Source of the DNA: CAYSFW01 sp050329935
GTDB lineage: Bacteria; Pseudomonadota; Gammaproteobacteria; UWMA-0217
Direction of reading: 5' to 3'
Length of the DNA: 64,000 bases
Assembly: GCA_050329935.1 (NCBI GenBank)
Contig: JBHJOI010000067.1
Span: 32,341-96,340, forward strand
Position numbers and translations under genes: made by a program. Below, piece after piece: positions 8,735-16,854 of the stretch. The number at the start of each line of letters is the position of its first letter. The stretch's first letter is position 1. Under the pieces are notes generated by a model. That model was given only the letters and a program-made list of their open reading frames with translations. It had not been told where the DNA came from and made no database searches.

Positions 8735-9910
8735 TCAGGCCGAAAGGAATTCGCGCACCAGCGGCGCGAGGATGGCGATGATCTGGTCGGCTTGTTCGCG
8801 ATCCAGCACCAGCGGCGGCAGCAACCGGATGACGGAGTTCGCGGTGACGTTGATCAACAGTTTTTGTTCGAGCGCGCGGGCGACCAGCGTCGCGCACGGC
8901 CGGTCGAGTTCCACGCCGAGCATCAAGCCGTGGCCGCGGACTGCGACGACCCCCGCCAGCGATCCGAGTGCTTCGTTCAATCCCGTATACAGGTAGTTGC
9001 CGATCCGCGCCGCGTTGCCGCGCAAGTCCTCGGTGGTGATCGATTCGAGCACCGCGGTCGCGGCCGCGCAGGCGAGCGGATTTCCGCCAAAAGTGGAGCC
9101 GTGGTTGCCGGGGGCGAAGGTTTCGGCCGCCGCGCCGCGTGCGACGCAGGCCCCGATCGGGAAGCCGCCGCCGAGTCCTTTGGCGAGTGCCATGACATCG
9201 GGTTTCACGCCGGTATGCTGGAACGCGAACCACTCGCCGGTGCGACCGACGCCGGTTTGTACTTCATCCAGCATCAGCAGCCAGCCGCGGTCGTCGCACA
9301 GCTGTCTAAGGCCCGGCAGATAGTCGGTGGATGGAATTCGAATGCCGCCTTCCCCCTGGACCGGTTCGACCAGCACGGCCACCACGTCGGCGTGCACCGC
9401 ACCGAGCGCGCGAACTGCGTCGAGGTCGTCATAAGGCGCGCGCAGGAATCCTTCGACCAGCGGTTCGAAGCCGGCCTGGATCTTGGCGTTTCCGGTGGCG
9501 GTCAGGGTCGCGAGCGTGCGGCCGTGAAACGAGCCGTCCATCACGATGATGCGCGGGATCGCGACGCCGCGTTGATGTCCGTACAGCCGCGCGACCTTGA
9601 TCGCGGCCTCATTGGCCTCGGCGCCGGAATTGCAGAAGAACACCCGCTCCATTTCCGCCAGCGTGCACAGACGCTCGCCGAGCGCCTGTTGTTCTTCGAT
9701 CCGGTAAAGATTGGACACATGCATCAGTCGTCGCGATTGATTGCATAGCGCTTCGGTCAGCCGAGGGTGGGCGTGCCCCAGACTGTTGACCGCCACGCCG
9801 CTAACCGCATCGAGATAGCGTTGACCAGCGGTATCCCACAGCCACGCGCCTTCGCCATGCGTGAAGGTCACGTTCTGCCGAGCGTAGGTATGCATCAAGA
9901 AATCGCGCAT
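8735..9910 (-). CDS. argD: acetylornithine aminotransferase
   Basis: A 391-residue class III PLP-dependent aminotransferase of arginine (and possibly lysine) biosynthesis. The N-terminus MHTYARQNVTFTHGEG is typical of ArgD. The PLP lysine lies in MALAKGLGGGFPIGA near residue 241, preceded by LMLDEVQTGVGRTG. A second ATG (MHTYAR) five codons downstream of 9910 is an equally good start. It is the first gene of argD-argF. The upstream intergenic region is shared with the divergent btaA cassette. No clear ArgR box was seen. Confidence 0.94.
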   Translation of the reverse strand: MRDFLMHTYARQNVTFTHGEGAWLWDTAGQRYLDAVSGVAVNSLGHAHPRLTEALCNQSRRLMHVSNLYRIEEQQALGERLCTLAEMERVFFCNSGAEANEAAIKVARLYGHQRGVAIPRIIVMDGSFHGRTLATLTATGNAKIQAGFEPLVEGFLRAPYDDLDAVRALGAVHADVVAVLVEPVQGEGGIRIPSTDYLPGLRQLCDDRGWLLMLDEVQTGVGRTGEWFAFQHTGVKPDVMALAKGLGGGFPIGACVARGAAAETFAPGNHGSTFGGNPLACAAATAVLESITTEDLRGNAARIGNYLYTGLNEALGSLAGVVAVRGHGLMLGVELDRPCATLVARALEQKLLINVTANSVIRLLPPLVLDREQADQIIAILAPLVREFLSA

Positions 9911-10064
9911 CGCGTGTTTTCCAACCCCTGAAAATAAAAGCGGCGGCCGGCGCCACCGCAAGCCAACCAAAATACCGAAATTGGATGTGCGATGGAAGGC
10001 TGAGGGCCATAAAACTGGGGGTTGGTGCGCGAAATGCGTGGTTTTTTGCGCGCCTGCATGGCTG

Positions 10065-10103
10065 TGTCATCAAAACGTTATCGCAACGTCACCGTGCGGT
10101 CAT
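10065..10103 (+). promoter_or_regulatory. putative PhoB binding region (four 11-bp direct repeats)
   Basis: Four half-sites occur at exact 11-base intervals: TGTCAT at 10065, CGTTAT at 10076, CGTCAC at 10087 and GGTCAT at 10098. The PhoB box is built from 11-bp repeats carrying TGTCA-like cores, so this is two tandem boxes. The last repeat ends about 35 bases before the btaA start, where PhoB replaces a -35 element; a weak -10 (TTAGGC, about 10113) follows. This predicts induction of btaA-btaB-plcP under phosphate limitation. Confidence 0.65.
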
Positions 10104-10137
10104 ACCGCGCGGTTAGGCTGGCGCGATTTAAGGACAA

Positions 10138-11364
10138 GTGAGTCGCCGTATGTCAGTCATTGCCGAGGCCTTGCGCCTAGCCGTACACCAGCACGCCCCG
10201 AATACCCTGATGGGTATGCAGCAACGGCTGTTCAGCGCCTGGTTCAATAGCTTTATCTATAACCAGATCTGGGAGGATCCGCGGGTGGATCTGGAGGCGC
10301 TGCAATTGACGCCAGAGAGCCACGTGTTGACGATTGCGTCGGGCGGCTGCAACGTGCTGAATTATCTCGCGCATGCCCCGGCTCGGGTGACCGCGATCGA
10401 CCTCAACCCCTATCACCTCGCGTTGACGCGGCTCAAGTTGGCGGCGATGCGGCATTTGCCCGACCACGAGGCGTTCTACGATTTCTTCGGCCATGCCGAC
10501 CGCGCGCATAACCTCACGAATTTCCAAACCTTCATCCGGCCACACCTCGATGCCGAGCTGGATGCGTTCTGGATGCGCCGCGACGTGTATGCTCGGCCGT
10601 TGGTGCGGATCTTCGAGCGCGGTCTCTACCGCAATACCCGCTTCGGCAATTTCATGCGGCTGCTGCATTGGATCGGCCGCCGGGGCGGGTTCCGGCCAGA
10701 GCGGTTGCTACATGCTCAAAGTCTCTATGAGCAGCAGGTGATTTTTCGTCAGCAGGTGGCGCCGTTTTTCGACAATTGGGTGGTTCGCACCCTGGGCAAG
10801 CTGCCGCTATCGGTATTCAGTCTCGGCATTCCGCCGCAGCAGTATGCGGCGATGCGCGAGCAGGGCAACCTGATCCAGCAGTACCGTGAGCGAGTCGAGC
10901 GCCTCGCCTGTCGGTTTCCTATTCGCGATAACTACTTCGCGTGGCAGGCGTTCAGTCACCGCTACGACCATGAGGCGCGTGAGGCGGTCCCCGACTACCT
11001 CAAGGCCGAGCACTACGCGAACATTCGCGCGCAACTGCACAAGGTCGATACGGTCCAGGGCTCATTGATCGACCATTTGGCGCGGCAAGCGGACCAGAGT
11101 CTCGATCGTTTCGTGTTCCTCGACGCGCAGGACTGGATGAGCGACGAGGCCTTGTGCCAGCTCTGGACGCAAATCGACCGGGTCGGTAAACCGGGCACGC
11201 GCATCGTGTTCCGCACCGCGGCCGCCGCTTCCCCGCTCGAGACGGCGTTGCCCGAGTCGCTGCGGGCGCGATTCGTGTACGAGCAGGAAACCTCGGAGGC
11301 CCTGTTCGGGCAGGATCGCTCGGCGATCTATGGCGGGTTCCATCTCTATCGCAAACCGGACTGA
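10138..11364 (+). CDS. btaA: S-adenosylmethionine:diacylglycerol 3-amino-3-carboxypropyl transferase (BtaA, betaine lipid synthesis)
   Basis: A 408-residue protein of the DUF3419/BtaA family. BtaA transfers the aminocarboxypropyl group of SAM to diacylglycerol, making diacylglyceryl-homoserine, the first step to the phosphorus-free betaine lipid DGTS. Supporting features are NQIWEDPRVDLEAL near the N-terminus, the SAM-site-like IASGGCNVLNYL near residue 65 and FLDAQDWM near residue 325, in the family-expected order. The next gene is a BtaB-type methyltransferase. GTG 10138 follows AAGGA only three bases upstream; ATG 10150 is the alternative start. The upstream PhoB-like repeats predict phosphate control. 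Confidence 0.88.
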   Translation: MSRRMSVIAEALRLAVHQHAPNTLMGMQQRLFSAWFNSFIYNQIWEDPRVDLEALQLTPESHVLTIASGGCNVLNYLAHAPARVTAIDLNPYHLALTRLKLAAMRHLPDHEAFYDFFGHADRAHNLTNFQTFIRPHLDAELDAFWMRRDVYARPLVRIFERGLYRNTRFGNFMRLLHWIGRRGGFRPERLLHAQSLYEQQVIFRQQVAPFFDNWVVRTLGKLPLSVFSLGIPPQQYAAMREQGNLIQQYRERVERLACRFPIRDNYFAWQAFSHRYDHEAREAVPDYLKAEHYANIRAQLHKVDTVQGSLIDHLARQADQSLDRFVFLDAQDWMSDEALCQLWTQIDRVGKPGTRIVFRTAAAASPLETALPESLRARFVYEQETSEALFGQDRSAIYGGFHLYRKPD

Positions 11365-11367
11365 TCG

Positions 11368-12051
11368 ATGGACGCCGCCGCTCAGATGGATCGACAGTAC
11401 CGCCTACAACGGTATGTTTACGACCTGTCGCGCAAATACTATCTGCTGGGGCGCGACACGCTGCTCGCCGAGATCCCGCTGCGACCCCGCGAGACGCTCC
11501 TCGAAGTCGGTTGCGGCACCGCGCGCAATCTCATTTTTCTGGCGCGAGCGCACTCCGAGGCGCGCTTGCACGGGCTTGACGCATCGGCACGGATGCTCGA
11601 AACGGCGCGGGGCAAGCTTGAGCGCCGAGCCTTGCGGGATCGCATCGAACTTCGTCAGGGCTTGGCGGAATCGGTTCGGCCGCGGGATTTCGGGCTGGCG
11701 GATCCGTTTGATCACATCCTGTTTCCATACGTACTGTCGATGATTCCCGATTGGCCGCGAGCGCTCGAGCACGCCTTGAGCGTCCTCAAGCCGGGTGGTT
11801 GGTTACATATCGTCGATTTCTCGGATCAGCAGGCGATGCCGCGGTGGTTTCGCGCGGGCTTGCTGCGATGGTTGGCGTGGTTTCACGTCCGGCCCGCACC
11901 GGATCTGCCGGATGCCCTGCACCGGCTCGCGGCTGATCGAGGGGACCACCTCGAACTTCGCCAGCTCGCCGGGCGCTACGCCCTGATTGCGCATTACCAG
12001 CGAGGGAGTAACCCCGATGACCCAGAACCCGAACTATCGCACTTATCGTAG
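11368..12051 (+). CDS. btaB: SAM-dependent methyltransferase BtaB (betaine lipid headgroup N-methylation)
   Basis: A 227-residue class I methyltransferase. Motif I is LLEVGCGTARNL near residue 45, motif II region DHILFPYVLSMIPDWP, and the post-motif LKPGGWLHIVDFSD. It starts three bases after the btaA stop. In the DGTS pathway BtaB trimethylates the diacylglyceryl-homoserine nitrogen, and a methyltransferase directly after btaA is the classical arrangement. The assignment rests on that linkage plus size; ubiquinone/menaquinone-type methyltransferases share the fold. Its last 35 bases overlap plcP. Confidence 0.85.
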   Translation: MDAAAQMDRQYRLQRYVYDLSRKYYLLGRDTLLAEIPLRPRETLLEVGCGTARNLIFLARAHSEARLHGLDASARMLETARGKLERRALRDRIELRQGLAESVRPRDFGLADPFDHILFPYVLSMIPDWPRALEHALSVLKPGGWLHIVDFSDQQAMPRWFRAGLLRWLAWFHVRPAPDLPDALHRLAADRGDHLELRQLAGRYALIAHYQRGSNPDDPEPELSHLS

Positions 12052-12826
12052 CATCTGGATTTCCGACACCCACCTCGGGTCGCGCGGTAGCAAGGCCTCG
12101 TTTCTGCTCGATTTTCTGCGTCACAACCACGCTCAGCACCTCTACCTGGTGGGCGATATCGTCGATGGCTGGCAGTTACGCAAACGTTGGTACTGGGACG
12201 CTTACCACGATCAAATCCTGCATCTACTGTTCGAGCGCGCCCAAGCGGGTTGCAAGATCACCTACGTGAGCGGGAATCACGACGAATTCATTCGACCCTT
12301 CATACACCATCGGATCTCGGCGATCGATCTCGAGGACGAGGTCATTCACACGACCGCCGACGGGCGTCGATTTCTGGTTTTGCACGGTGATCAATTCGAC
12401 GGCGTCATGCAGTTCGCGCGCTGGCTGGCCAGGATTGGCGACTGGGCGTACGAACATCTGCTGGCGCTGAACACGGTGTACAACCGGTTGCGCCAATGGC
12501 TCGGCTATCCCTACTGGTCACTTTCGGCCTACCTTAAGCACAAGACCAAGTCGGCCGTGAATTTTATCTCGGCATTCGAGGAAACGCTTGCGCGCGAGGC
12601 CAAGCGCCGCGCGCTGGACGGGGTAATCTGCGGGCATATCCACCACGCCGAGATTCGCGAGATCGACGGCGTGCTCTATTGCAACGACGGCGATTGGGTC
12701 GAGAGCTGCACCGCCTTGATCGAGGCGTGGGATGGCACACTGCGGATCGAGCGCTGGGTCGAGGAGGCCGCGACGCGCGCGACGGCGACGGCGACGGCAA
12801 CCGTTCCGGGGCAATCGCGCGTTTGA
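12017..12826 (+). CDS. plcP: metallophosphoesterase, probable phospholipase C PlcP (LpxH-like)
   Basis: A 269-residue calcineurin-like phosphoesterase. Metal motifs are ISDTHLG near residue 13, VGDIVDG near 40, SGNHDE near 79 and CGHIHHAEI near 195. By sequence alone it resembles UDP-diacylglucosamine diphosphatases. Its position directly after btaAB points instead to PlcP, which releases diacylglycerol from phospholipids so that BtaA can use it during phosphate starvation. ATG 12017 has GAGGGAG about eight bases upstream; longer upstream starts lack this. The last residues form an Ala-Thr repeat. Function as PlcP is inferred from family and context. Confidence 0.78.
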   Translation: MTQNPNYRTYRSIWISDTHLGSRGSKASFLLDFLRHNHAQHLYLVGDIVDGWQLRKRWYWDAYHDQILHLLFERAQAGCKITYVSGNHDEFIRPFIHHRISAIDLEDEVIHTTADGRRFLVLHGDQFDGVMQFARWLARIGDWAYEHLLALNTVYNRLRQWLGYPYWSLSAYLKHKTKSAVNFISAFEETLAREAKRRALDGVICGHIHHAEIREIDGVLYCNDGDWVESCTALIEAWDGTLRIERWVEEAATRATATATATVPGQSRV

Positions 12827-12845
12827 GCGGCGGCGCGCGATTGCC
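12810..12845 (+). terminator. 12-bp perfect hairpin over the plcP stop codon
   Basis: GGCAATCGCGCG (12810-12821) pairs perfectly with CGCGCGATTGCC (12834-12845) across a 12-base loop that contains the plcP stop codon. No T tract follows. It may end or stabilise the 3' end of the btaA-btaB-plcP transcript. Confidence 0.5.
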
Positions 12846-13024
12846 GTCGGCTGGCCACCCGATGCGCATCGGCGACGCCCTGCGCGCTTGAGTCAACGAC
12901 ATGAGCGCTGGGCGTGTTCGCCGGGCGGTGGTCAAGTAGGCGCTGCGATCGCTCACGCAATCGATACGCGCACCGGGTGCTGGGGGTGGCGACTGCCGCG
13001 GTGCATTCCGGCTATCATGGTCTC

Positions 13025-14587
13025 ATGCCAGCACTTGACCCCATCAGCCTCAGCTTGTTCGCGCGCCGCGTCGAGGCAATCTGCGCGGAGATGGGCGCCA
13101 AGCTCATGCGCGCGGCGTTCTCGCCGAATATTCGCGATCGCCTCGACTTTTCTTGTGCGTTGTTCGACGCCCGCGGCGAGCTGTTGGCGCAGGCGGCGCA
13201 TATCCCGGTTCACCTGGGCAGCATGGCCTTTGCGATGCGCGATGTCGTCAACGCCGTGTCGTGGTCGCCGGGCGACCAACTGATCCTGAATGACCCGTTC
13301 CTCGGCGGCACGCATCTGCCCGATGTGACGTTGGTTACCCCGATATTCTCCGCGGACGTGTTGATGGGGTTCGTCGCCAACCGCGCGCATTACGCCGATA
13401 TCGGTGCCGCGCGTCCTGGGTCGATGCCACTCGCGGAGCGGCTCCAGGACGAAGGTGTGTTGATTTCTCCGCAAAAAGTGATCGAAGCCGGCGTACCCGT
13501 CGATGCGGTCGTCGAGCGACTGGTGCGGGCGACTCGCAACGCGCGCGATACCCTGGGCGACCTGAACGCGCAACTCGCCTGCAACCGGCTCGGGGTCGAG
13601 CGCACCCAGGCACTGCTGGCTCGGATGGGCCTTGAAGACTTCGTGCACGCGAGCGCCGCACTGAACGACTACGGCGAGCGCCTGATGCAAGCGCTCTTAA
13701 TGGAACTGCCGGCGGGGCGATTCGAGTTCGAGGATGTGCTTGAGGATGACGGCTTTGGGAACGAGGATCTCCCGATCCAAGTGTGTCTTGAAGTGCGACA
13801 GAGTCGATTGCGCGTCGATTTCACCGGTACCGCTCCTCAAACGCGCGGCAACGTGAATTGCCCGCTCGCGGTGACCGCTGCTGGCGTGTGGTACGCGCTA
13901 CGGTGTCTATTGCCCGCCGAAACCCCCGCTTGCGCCGGCGTATTCAGGCCGATCGAGCTGCGGGTGCCAGTGGGTTCACTGTTGAACGCACGCTTTCCGG
14001 CGGCGGTCGCGGCGGGAAATGTCGAAACCAGTACGCGGGTCGTCGATGTGATGCTTGGTGCTCTGGCGCTGGCACTGCCCGAGCGCATCCCGGCGGCGAG
14101 TCAGGGCACGATGAACAACGTCGCGATGGGTGCCGACGGTGCGTCAAGCTGGGGTTATTACGAGACGCTTGCCGGCGGCACGGGCGGCGGCCCGCTCGAA
14201 GTCGGGCACGCCGCGGTGCAGTCCCATATGACGAATACCCGCAATACGCCGGTCGAGGTGTTGGAGGCGCGCTATCCCGTGCGCGTCCGCCGCTATGCGC
14301 TGCGTGCGGATTCCGGCGGCGCCGGTTTGCGCAAAGGTGGCGACGGATTGATACGAAAGTTCGAGTTTCTCGAGCCCACGGCGGTGACGTTGCTGACCGA
14401 GCGCCGCCGCCGCGTGCCCTGGGGGTTGGCGGGTGGCGCCGCCGGCCAGCCGGGACGCAACCTGTTGAACGGTCGCGAAATGCCGGCGAAATGCGAATTC
14501 ACCGTGCATCCCGGCGACACCGTGACCATCGAGACACCGGGTGGCGGCGGCTGGGGCGTTATGCCATCAACATCGGATAACTCATGA
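13025..14587 (+). CDS. hydantoinase B/oxoprolinase family protein
   Basis: A 520-residue homologue of the N-methylhydantoinase B subunit (HyuB), which is also the C-terminal part of 5-oxoprolinase. Family features include LNDPFLGGTHLPDVT near residue 90, RAHYADIG near 122, VDFTGTAPQTRGNVN near 265, the GTMNN region near 360 and a Gly-rich C-terminus VTIETPGGGGWG. HyuB normally works with an ATP-using HyuA partner to open cyclic amides. No hyuA lies beside it here, so the substrate and partner are unknown. ATG 13025 is chosen because the family N-terminus (DPISLSLFARRVEAICAEMG) begins there. Confidence 0.85.
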   Translation: MPALDPISLSLFARRVEAICAEMGAKLMRAAFSPNIRDRLDFSCALFDARGELLAQAAHIPVHLGSMAFAMRDVVNAVSWSPGDQLILNDPFLGGTHLPDVTLVTPIFSADVLMGFVANRAHYADIGAARPGSMPLAERLQDEGVLISPQKVIEAGVPVDAVVERLVRATRNARDTLGDLNAQLACNRLGVERTQALLARMGLEDFVHASAALNDYGERLMQALLMELPAGRFEFEDVLEDDGFGNEDLPIQVCLEVRQSRLRVDFTGTAPQTRGNVNCPLAVTAAGVWYALRCLLPAETPACAGVFRPIELRVPVGSLLNARFPAAVAAGNVETSTRVVDVMLGALALALPERIPAASQGTMNNVAMGADGASSWGYYETLAGGTGGGPLEVGHAAVQSHMTNTRNTPVEVLEARYPVRVRRYALRADSGGAGLRKGGDGLIRKFEFLEPTAVTLLTERRRRVPWGLAGGAAGQPGRNLLNGREMPAKCEFTVHPGDTVTIETPGGGGWGVMPSTSDNS

Positions 14588-14919
14588 AGCATCTCATCAT
14601 CATCGCCTTGCTGGGACTCGGTTTTTGGTTCTGGCTCAATAACCTGCGAGCGCGGGAACTGGCCATCAAGATCGGCGCGGAGAGCTGCAAGTCCCTGGCG
14701 GTGCAGTTCTTGGACGATACGGTATCCATCAATCGAATGGGCGTTGGGCGCGAACCCGAGGGGTATCTGTCGCTGCAACGCGTGTACCGCTTCGAGTTCA
14801 GTGTCGATGGCGTTGAGCGCCGCGAGGGGCGGGTTGCGATGCAAGGTATGCGGATCAAGGCGGTGCATCTCGATCACCCGGACGGACCGATCGTCATGCA
14901 GCCGCGGCTGGAGAGCTAA
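14584..14919 (+). CDS. DUF3301 family small membrane-anchored protein
   Basis: A 111-residue protein with one N-terminal hydrophobic segment (LIIIALLGLGFWFWL) and a soluble part ending near LDHPDGPIVMQPRLE. It fits DUF3301, a small gammaproteobacterial family of unknown function. Its start overlaps the hydantoinase B stop by four bases, so the two are co-transcribed. A strong hairpin follows the stop. Confidence 0.75.
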   Translation: MKHLIIIALLGLGFWFWLNNLRARELAIKIGAESCKSLAVQFLDDTVSINRMGVGREPEGYLSLQRVYRFEFSVDGVERREGRVAMQGMRIKAVHLDHPDGPIVMQPRLES

Positions 14920-14931
14920 GACCGTGGCCGA

Positions 14932-14958
14932 GTACCGGTTTCGCGGTGAAACCGGTAC
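14932..14958. terminator. 11-bp perfect hairpin between convergent genes
   Basis: GTACCGGTTTC (14932-14942) pairs perfectly with GAAACCGGTAC (14948-14958) across a 5-base loop. It lies between the ends of the DUF3301 gene and the convergent small membrane gene, so it probably serves as a bidirectional terminator, although no T tract is present. Confidence 0.55.
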
Positions 14959-14969
14959 CCGCGGTTGAA

Positions 14970-15245
14970 TCAGAACACCATCTTGTCCAGAAATATGACC
15001 ATCGGCACGAACAAGGTCGCGGCGATCAGCACCTTGGAGGGGCAGCGCATGATGGACATACCCTTGAAGATTACCAGCCCACCGACCAGTCCGTAGATCA
15101 GGATGAGCAGTGCGGGACCGGCGTTGACCGTGGAGCTACCGAGGCCCAGCAGTGCTGCCAGGACAACGATGGCAAGCGCAGCGCTGTAAAGGACAGCGAA
15201 CAGCTTATTCGGTAACCAGCAATCTCGCGGTTCTGTCAGTACCAT
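14970..15245 (-). CDS. small hypothetical membrane protein
   Basis: A 91-residue protein with three likely membrane helices (residues about 14-35, 42-60 and 70-88) and a positively charged inter-helix segment KGMSIMRCPSK. I recognise no family. Coding is supported by a good Shine-Dalgarno (GAGGAT) before ATG 15245, a well-formed upstream promoter and a convergent hairpin terminator. Function unknown. Confidence 0.65.
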   Translation of the reverse strand: MVLTEPRDCWLPNKLFAVLYSAALAIVVLAALLGLGSSTVNAGPALLILIYGLVGGLVIFKGMSIMRCPSKVLIAATLFVPMVIFLDKMVF

Positions 15246-15279
15246 AATAATATCCTCATATATGAGTCAGAACGTTTGC

Positions 15280-15307
15280 ATATTAGCATGTTGTAATTAA
15301 CACACAA
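15280..15307 (-). promoter_or_regulatory. sigma70-type promoter for the small membrane protein gene
   Basis: On the minus strand TTGTGT (15302-15307) and TAATAT (15280-15285) are separated by 16 bases, with TG just before the -10. Between it and the start codon is a perfect 12-bp palindrome CTCATATATGAG (15255-15266) that overlaps the Shine-Dalgarno, which could be an operator or translational control site. Confidence 0.5.
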
Positions 15308-15746
15308 ACAGTTGTTTGAATCTTTGACATTTTTCACAAAACCAAGGGCCTTCAGGCCATTATGTGCAGTTGTTAACAATCCGTCGTCGGATTGTCGGGC
15401 CTGCGGAGGTCGGTATTCGCCATCAAGCAATACGCCACAGAGAGGCGTTCACGGATATGGCGTAAACGGATAACCTCGCGAATCGAACCCGGAATAGCTC
15501 CGCTGCGCATGCGGTGGCGTCGTGGCTGGCGCCGGGTGATGAGATCGACTCGCAATGCGGTCGCGCGATCGGCGATCAGGTCAAGAATCGGTGACTGAGA
15601 TCTCCGATAGCTGCGCCCCTCACAACAAAACGTGAAATCCGTCTAGGAATTCGTAGGGCCTTTCTGATTTCATCTTCGTCGTGATTCAACAAACTACGTC
15701 ACATTTCGTAGTATCTCAGGAATAAACAATACCAAGGGATCCAGGC
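15308..15746. other. intergenic region upstream of the FHA gene
   Basis: No supported gene. It contains a perfect 8-bp hairpin, ACAATCCG and CGGATTGT with loop TCGT (15376-15395), and a smaller inverted repeat ACTACG/CGTAGT (15693-15712) about 35 bases upstream of the FHA start, possibly an operator. Composition is more AT-rich than the flanking genes. Confidence 0.45.
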
Positions 15747-16835
15747 GTGAGATCGACCAGCTCAGTCGCGGGTGAACCGCAAGCCACACCGACCAGATTG
15801 CCTACCGCGTGGCGGCGTGGCGAAGACTCCGCTACCCCGGGTCTCACCGATGAAGCCGCGGCGTTGTCAAGCATTCGGGCGTTTCTCAAGGCGTTTGTCG
15901 AGCGCGCCGAGGCCGAGTCGCTTCACCCTAGCGTGGAGTTCCCCTTGGCTCACTACGGTACGGTGCCCAATCTCGTGCAAGGGCACTACTCACTTGAATC
16001 TCGAGCCCATGCGCTGAATCATCGCGTGATTTTCCGGTGCCAGTTGCAGAGTCCGGATGTGGCGCGGTTTCAGTTTCCGCATGCCGGACTCGATATGCGT
16101 TTCGTCAACGAGTTGCGCCAGCATGGATTGAAAATTCTTAATTCGCGTCTGGTGGGTCTCAATTCGTCGAGTCAGCGCGCGATGTTCGAGGTCGCCGGAG
16201 ATATTCCGGTGATGATCGTGTTTGCGGCTTCGGCACACAGCGGCGCCGTCGACCTTTGGATCAGCAATTTCGGTGATCTCGGCGGCAGTCGATATTCGCT
16301 GGCACCCGAACGGGTAACGGCGGCGCTATTACAAGATCTGGAGCGGTTTATTTTGCGTGAGAATACGGATTTTCTCGCTTATGCGGACTACATCGGTGAA
16401 TCCGAGGGTTACAATCAGCTACAATTCCGGCTGGAGCAGGAGAGCCCTGATGACCCACGACAGGGCGCGAGTGCAAGGATTCTGTCCTTTGAGGTTAATC
16501 CGTTGAGTCTAAGCAAGCGACTCGTCATCACCTATCGCAGTCACCGCATTGTGGTGGACGCGCAGAACACCACGTGCAGCATGGGTCGGCAATCCCCGGC
16601 CGATATCCACGTGCGTTCGCGTTTCGTGTCCCGTGATCATGCGAGCCTGACGTTCGAGAACAACGAATTCGTATTGCACGATCACAGCAGCAATGGTTCC
16701 TACGTGAAACCGGAGGGCCAGCCCGCGGTGTTTGTGCAGCAAGGTAGCCATAAACTCGGCAAGCGTGGCTTCATCAGTTTGGGCGAGGAGATTTCGCCCG
16801 AGAACGCCAACGTGATTCTCTACGAGGTCGACTGA
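15747..16835 (+). CDS. FHA domain-containing protein
   Basis: A 362-residue cytoplasmic protein. The C-terminal 95 residues form a forkhead-associated domain: the phosphothreonine-binding signature appears as CSMGRQSPADI, SRFVSRDHASL and HDHSSNGSYV near residues 276-330. The first 250 residues show no domain I recognise; they are acidic and moderately hydrophobic, perhaps a regulatory output. FHA proteins read Ser/Thr phosphorylation or act as scaffolds, but no kinase lies nearby. GTG 15747 has AAGGGA about eight bases upstream. The stop codon lies in a hairpin shared with the convergent TraB-family gene. Confidence 0.85.
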   Translation: MRSTSSVAGEPQATPTRLPTAWRRGEDSATPGLTDEAAALSSIRAFLKAFVERAEAESLHPSVEFPLAHYGTVPNLVQGHYSLESRAHALNHRVIFRCQLQSPDVARFQFPHAGLDMRFVNELRQHGLKILNSRLVGLNSSSQRAMFEVAGDIPVMIVFAASAHSGAVDLWISNFGDLGGSRYSLAPERVTAALLQDLERFILRENTDFLAYADYIGESEGYNQLQFRLEQESPDDPRQGASARILSFEVNPLSLSKRLVITYRSHRIVVDAQNTTCSMGRQSPADIHVRSRFVSRDHASLTFENNEFVLHDHSSNGSYVKPEGQPAVFVQQGSHKLGKRGFISLGEEISPENANVILYEVD

Positions 16836-16854
16836 TCGCGTCGTGGCGCGATCA
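16833..16854. terminator. shared hairpin whose arms hold both convergent stop codons
   Basis: TGATCGCG (16833-16840) and CGCGATCA (16847-16854) form a perfect 8-bp stem with a 6-base loop. The left arm begins with the FHA TGA stop; the right arm is the reverse complement of the TraB-family TGA stop. A compact bidirectional transcript end is likely. Confidence 0.5.

Noticed and set aside
12640..12830. Ala-Thr codon repeat at the end of plcP as a tandem repeat array
   Set aside because: Only a short codon-level repeat inside the gene, consistent with a low-complexity tail.
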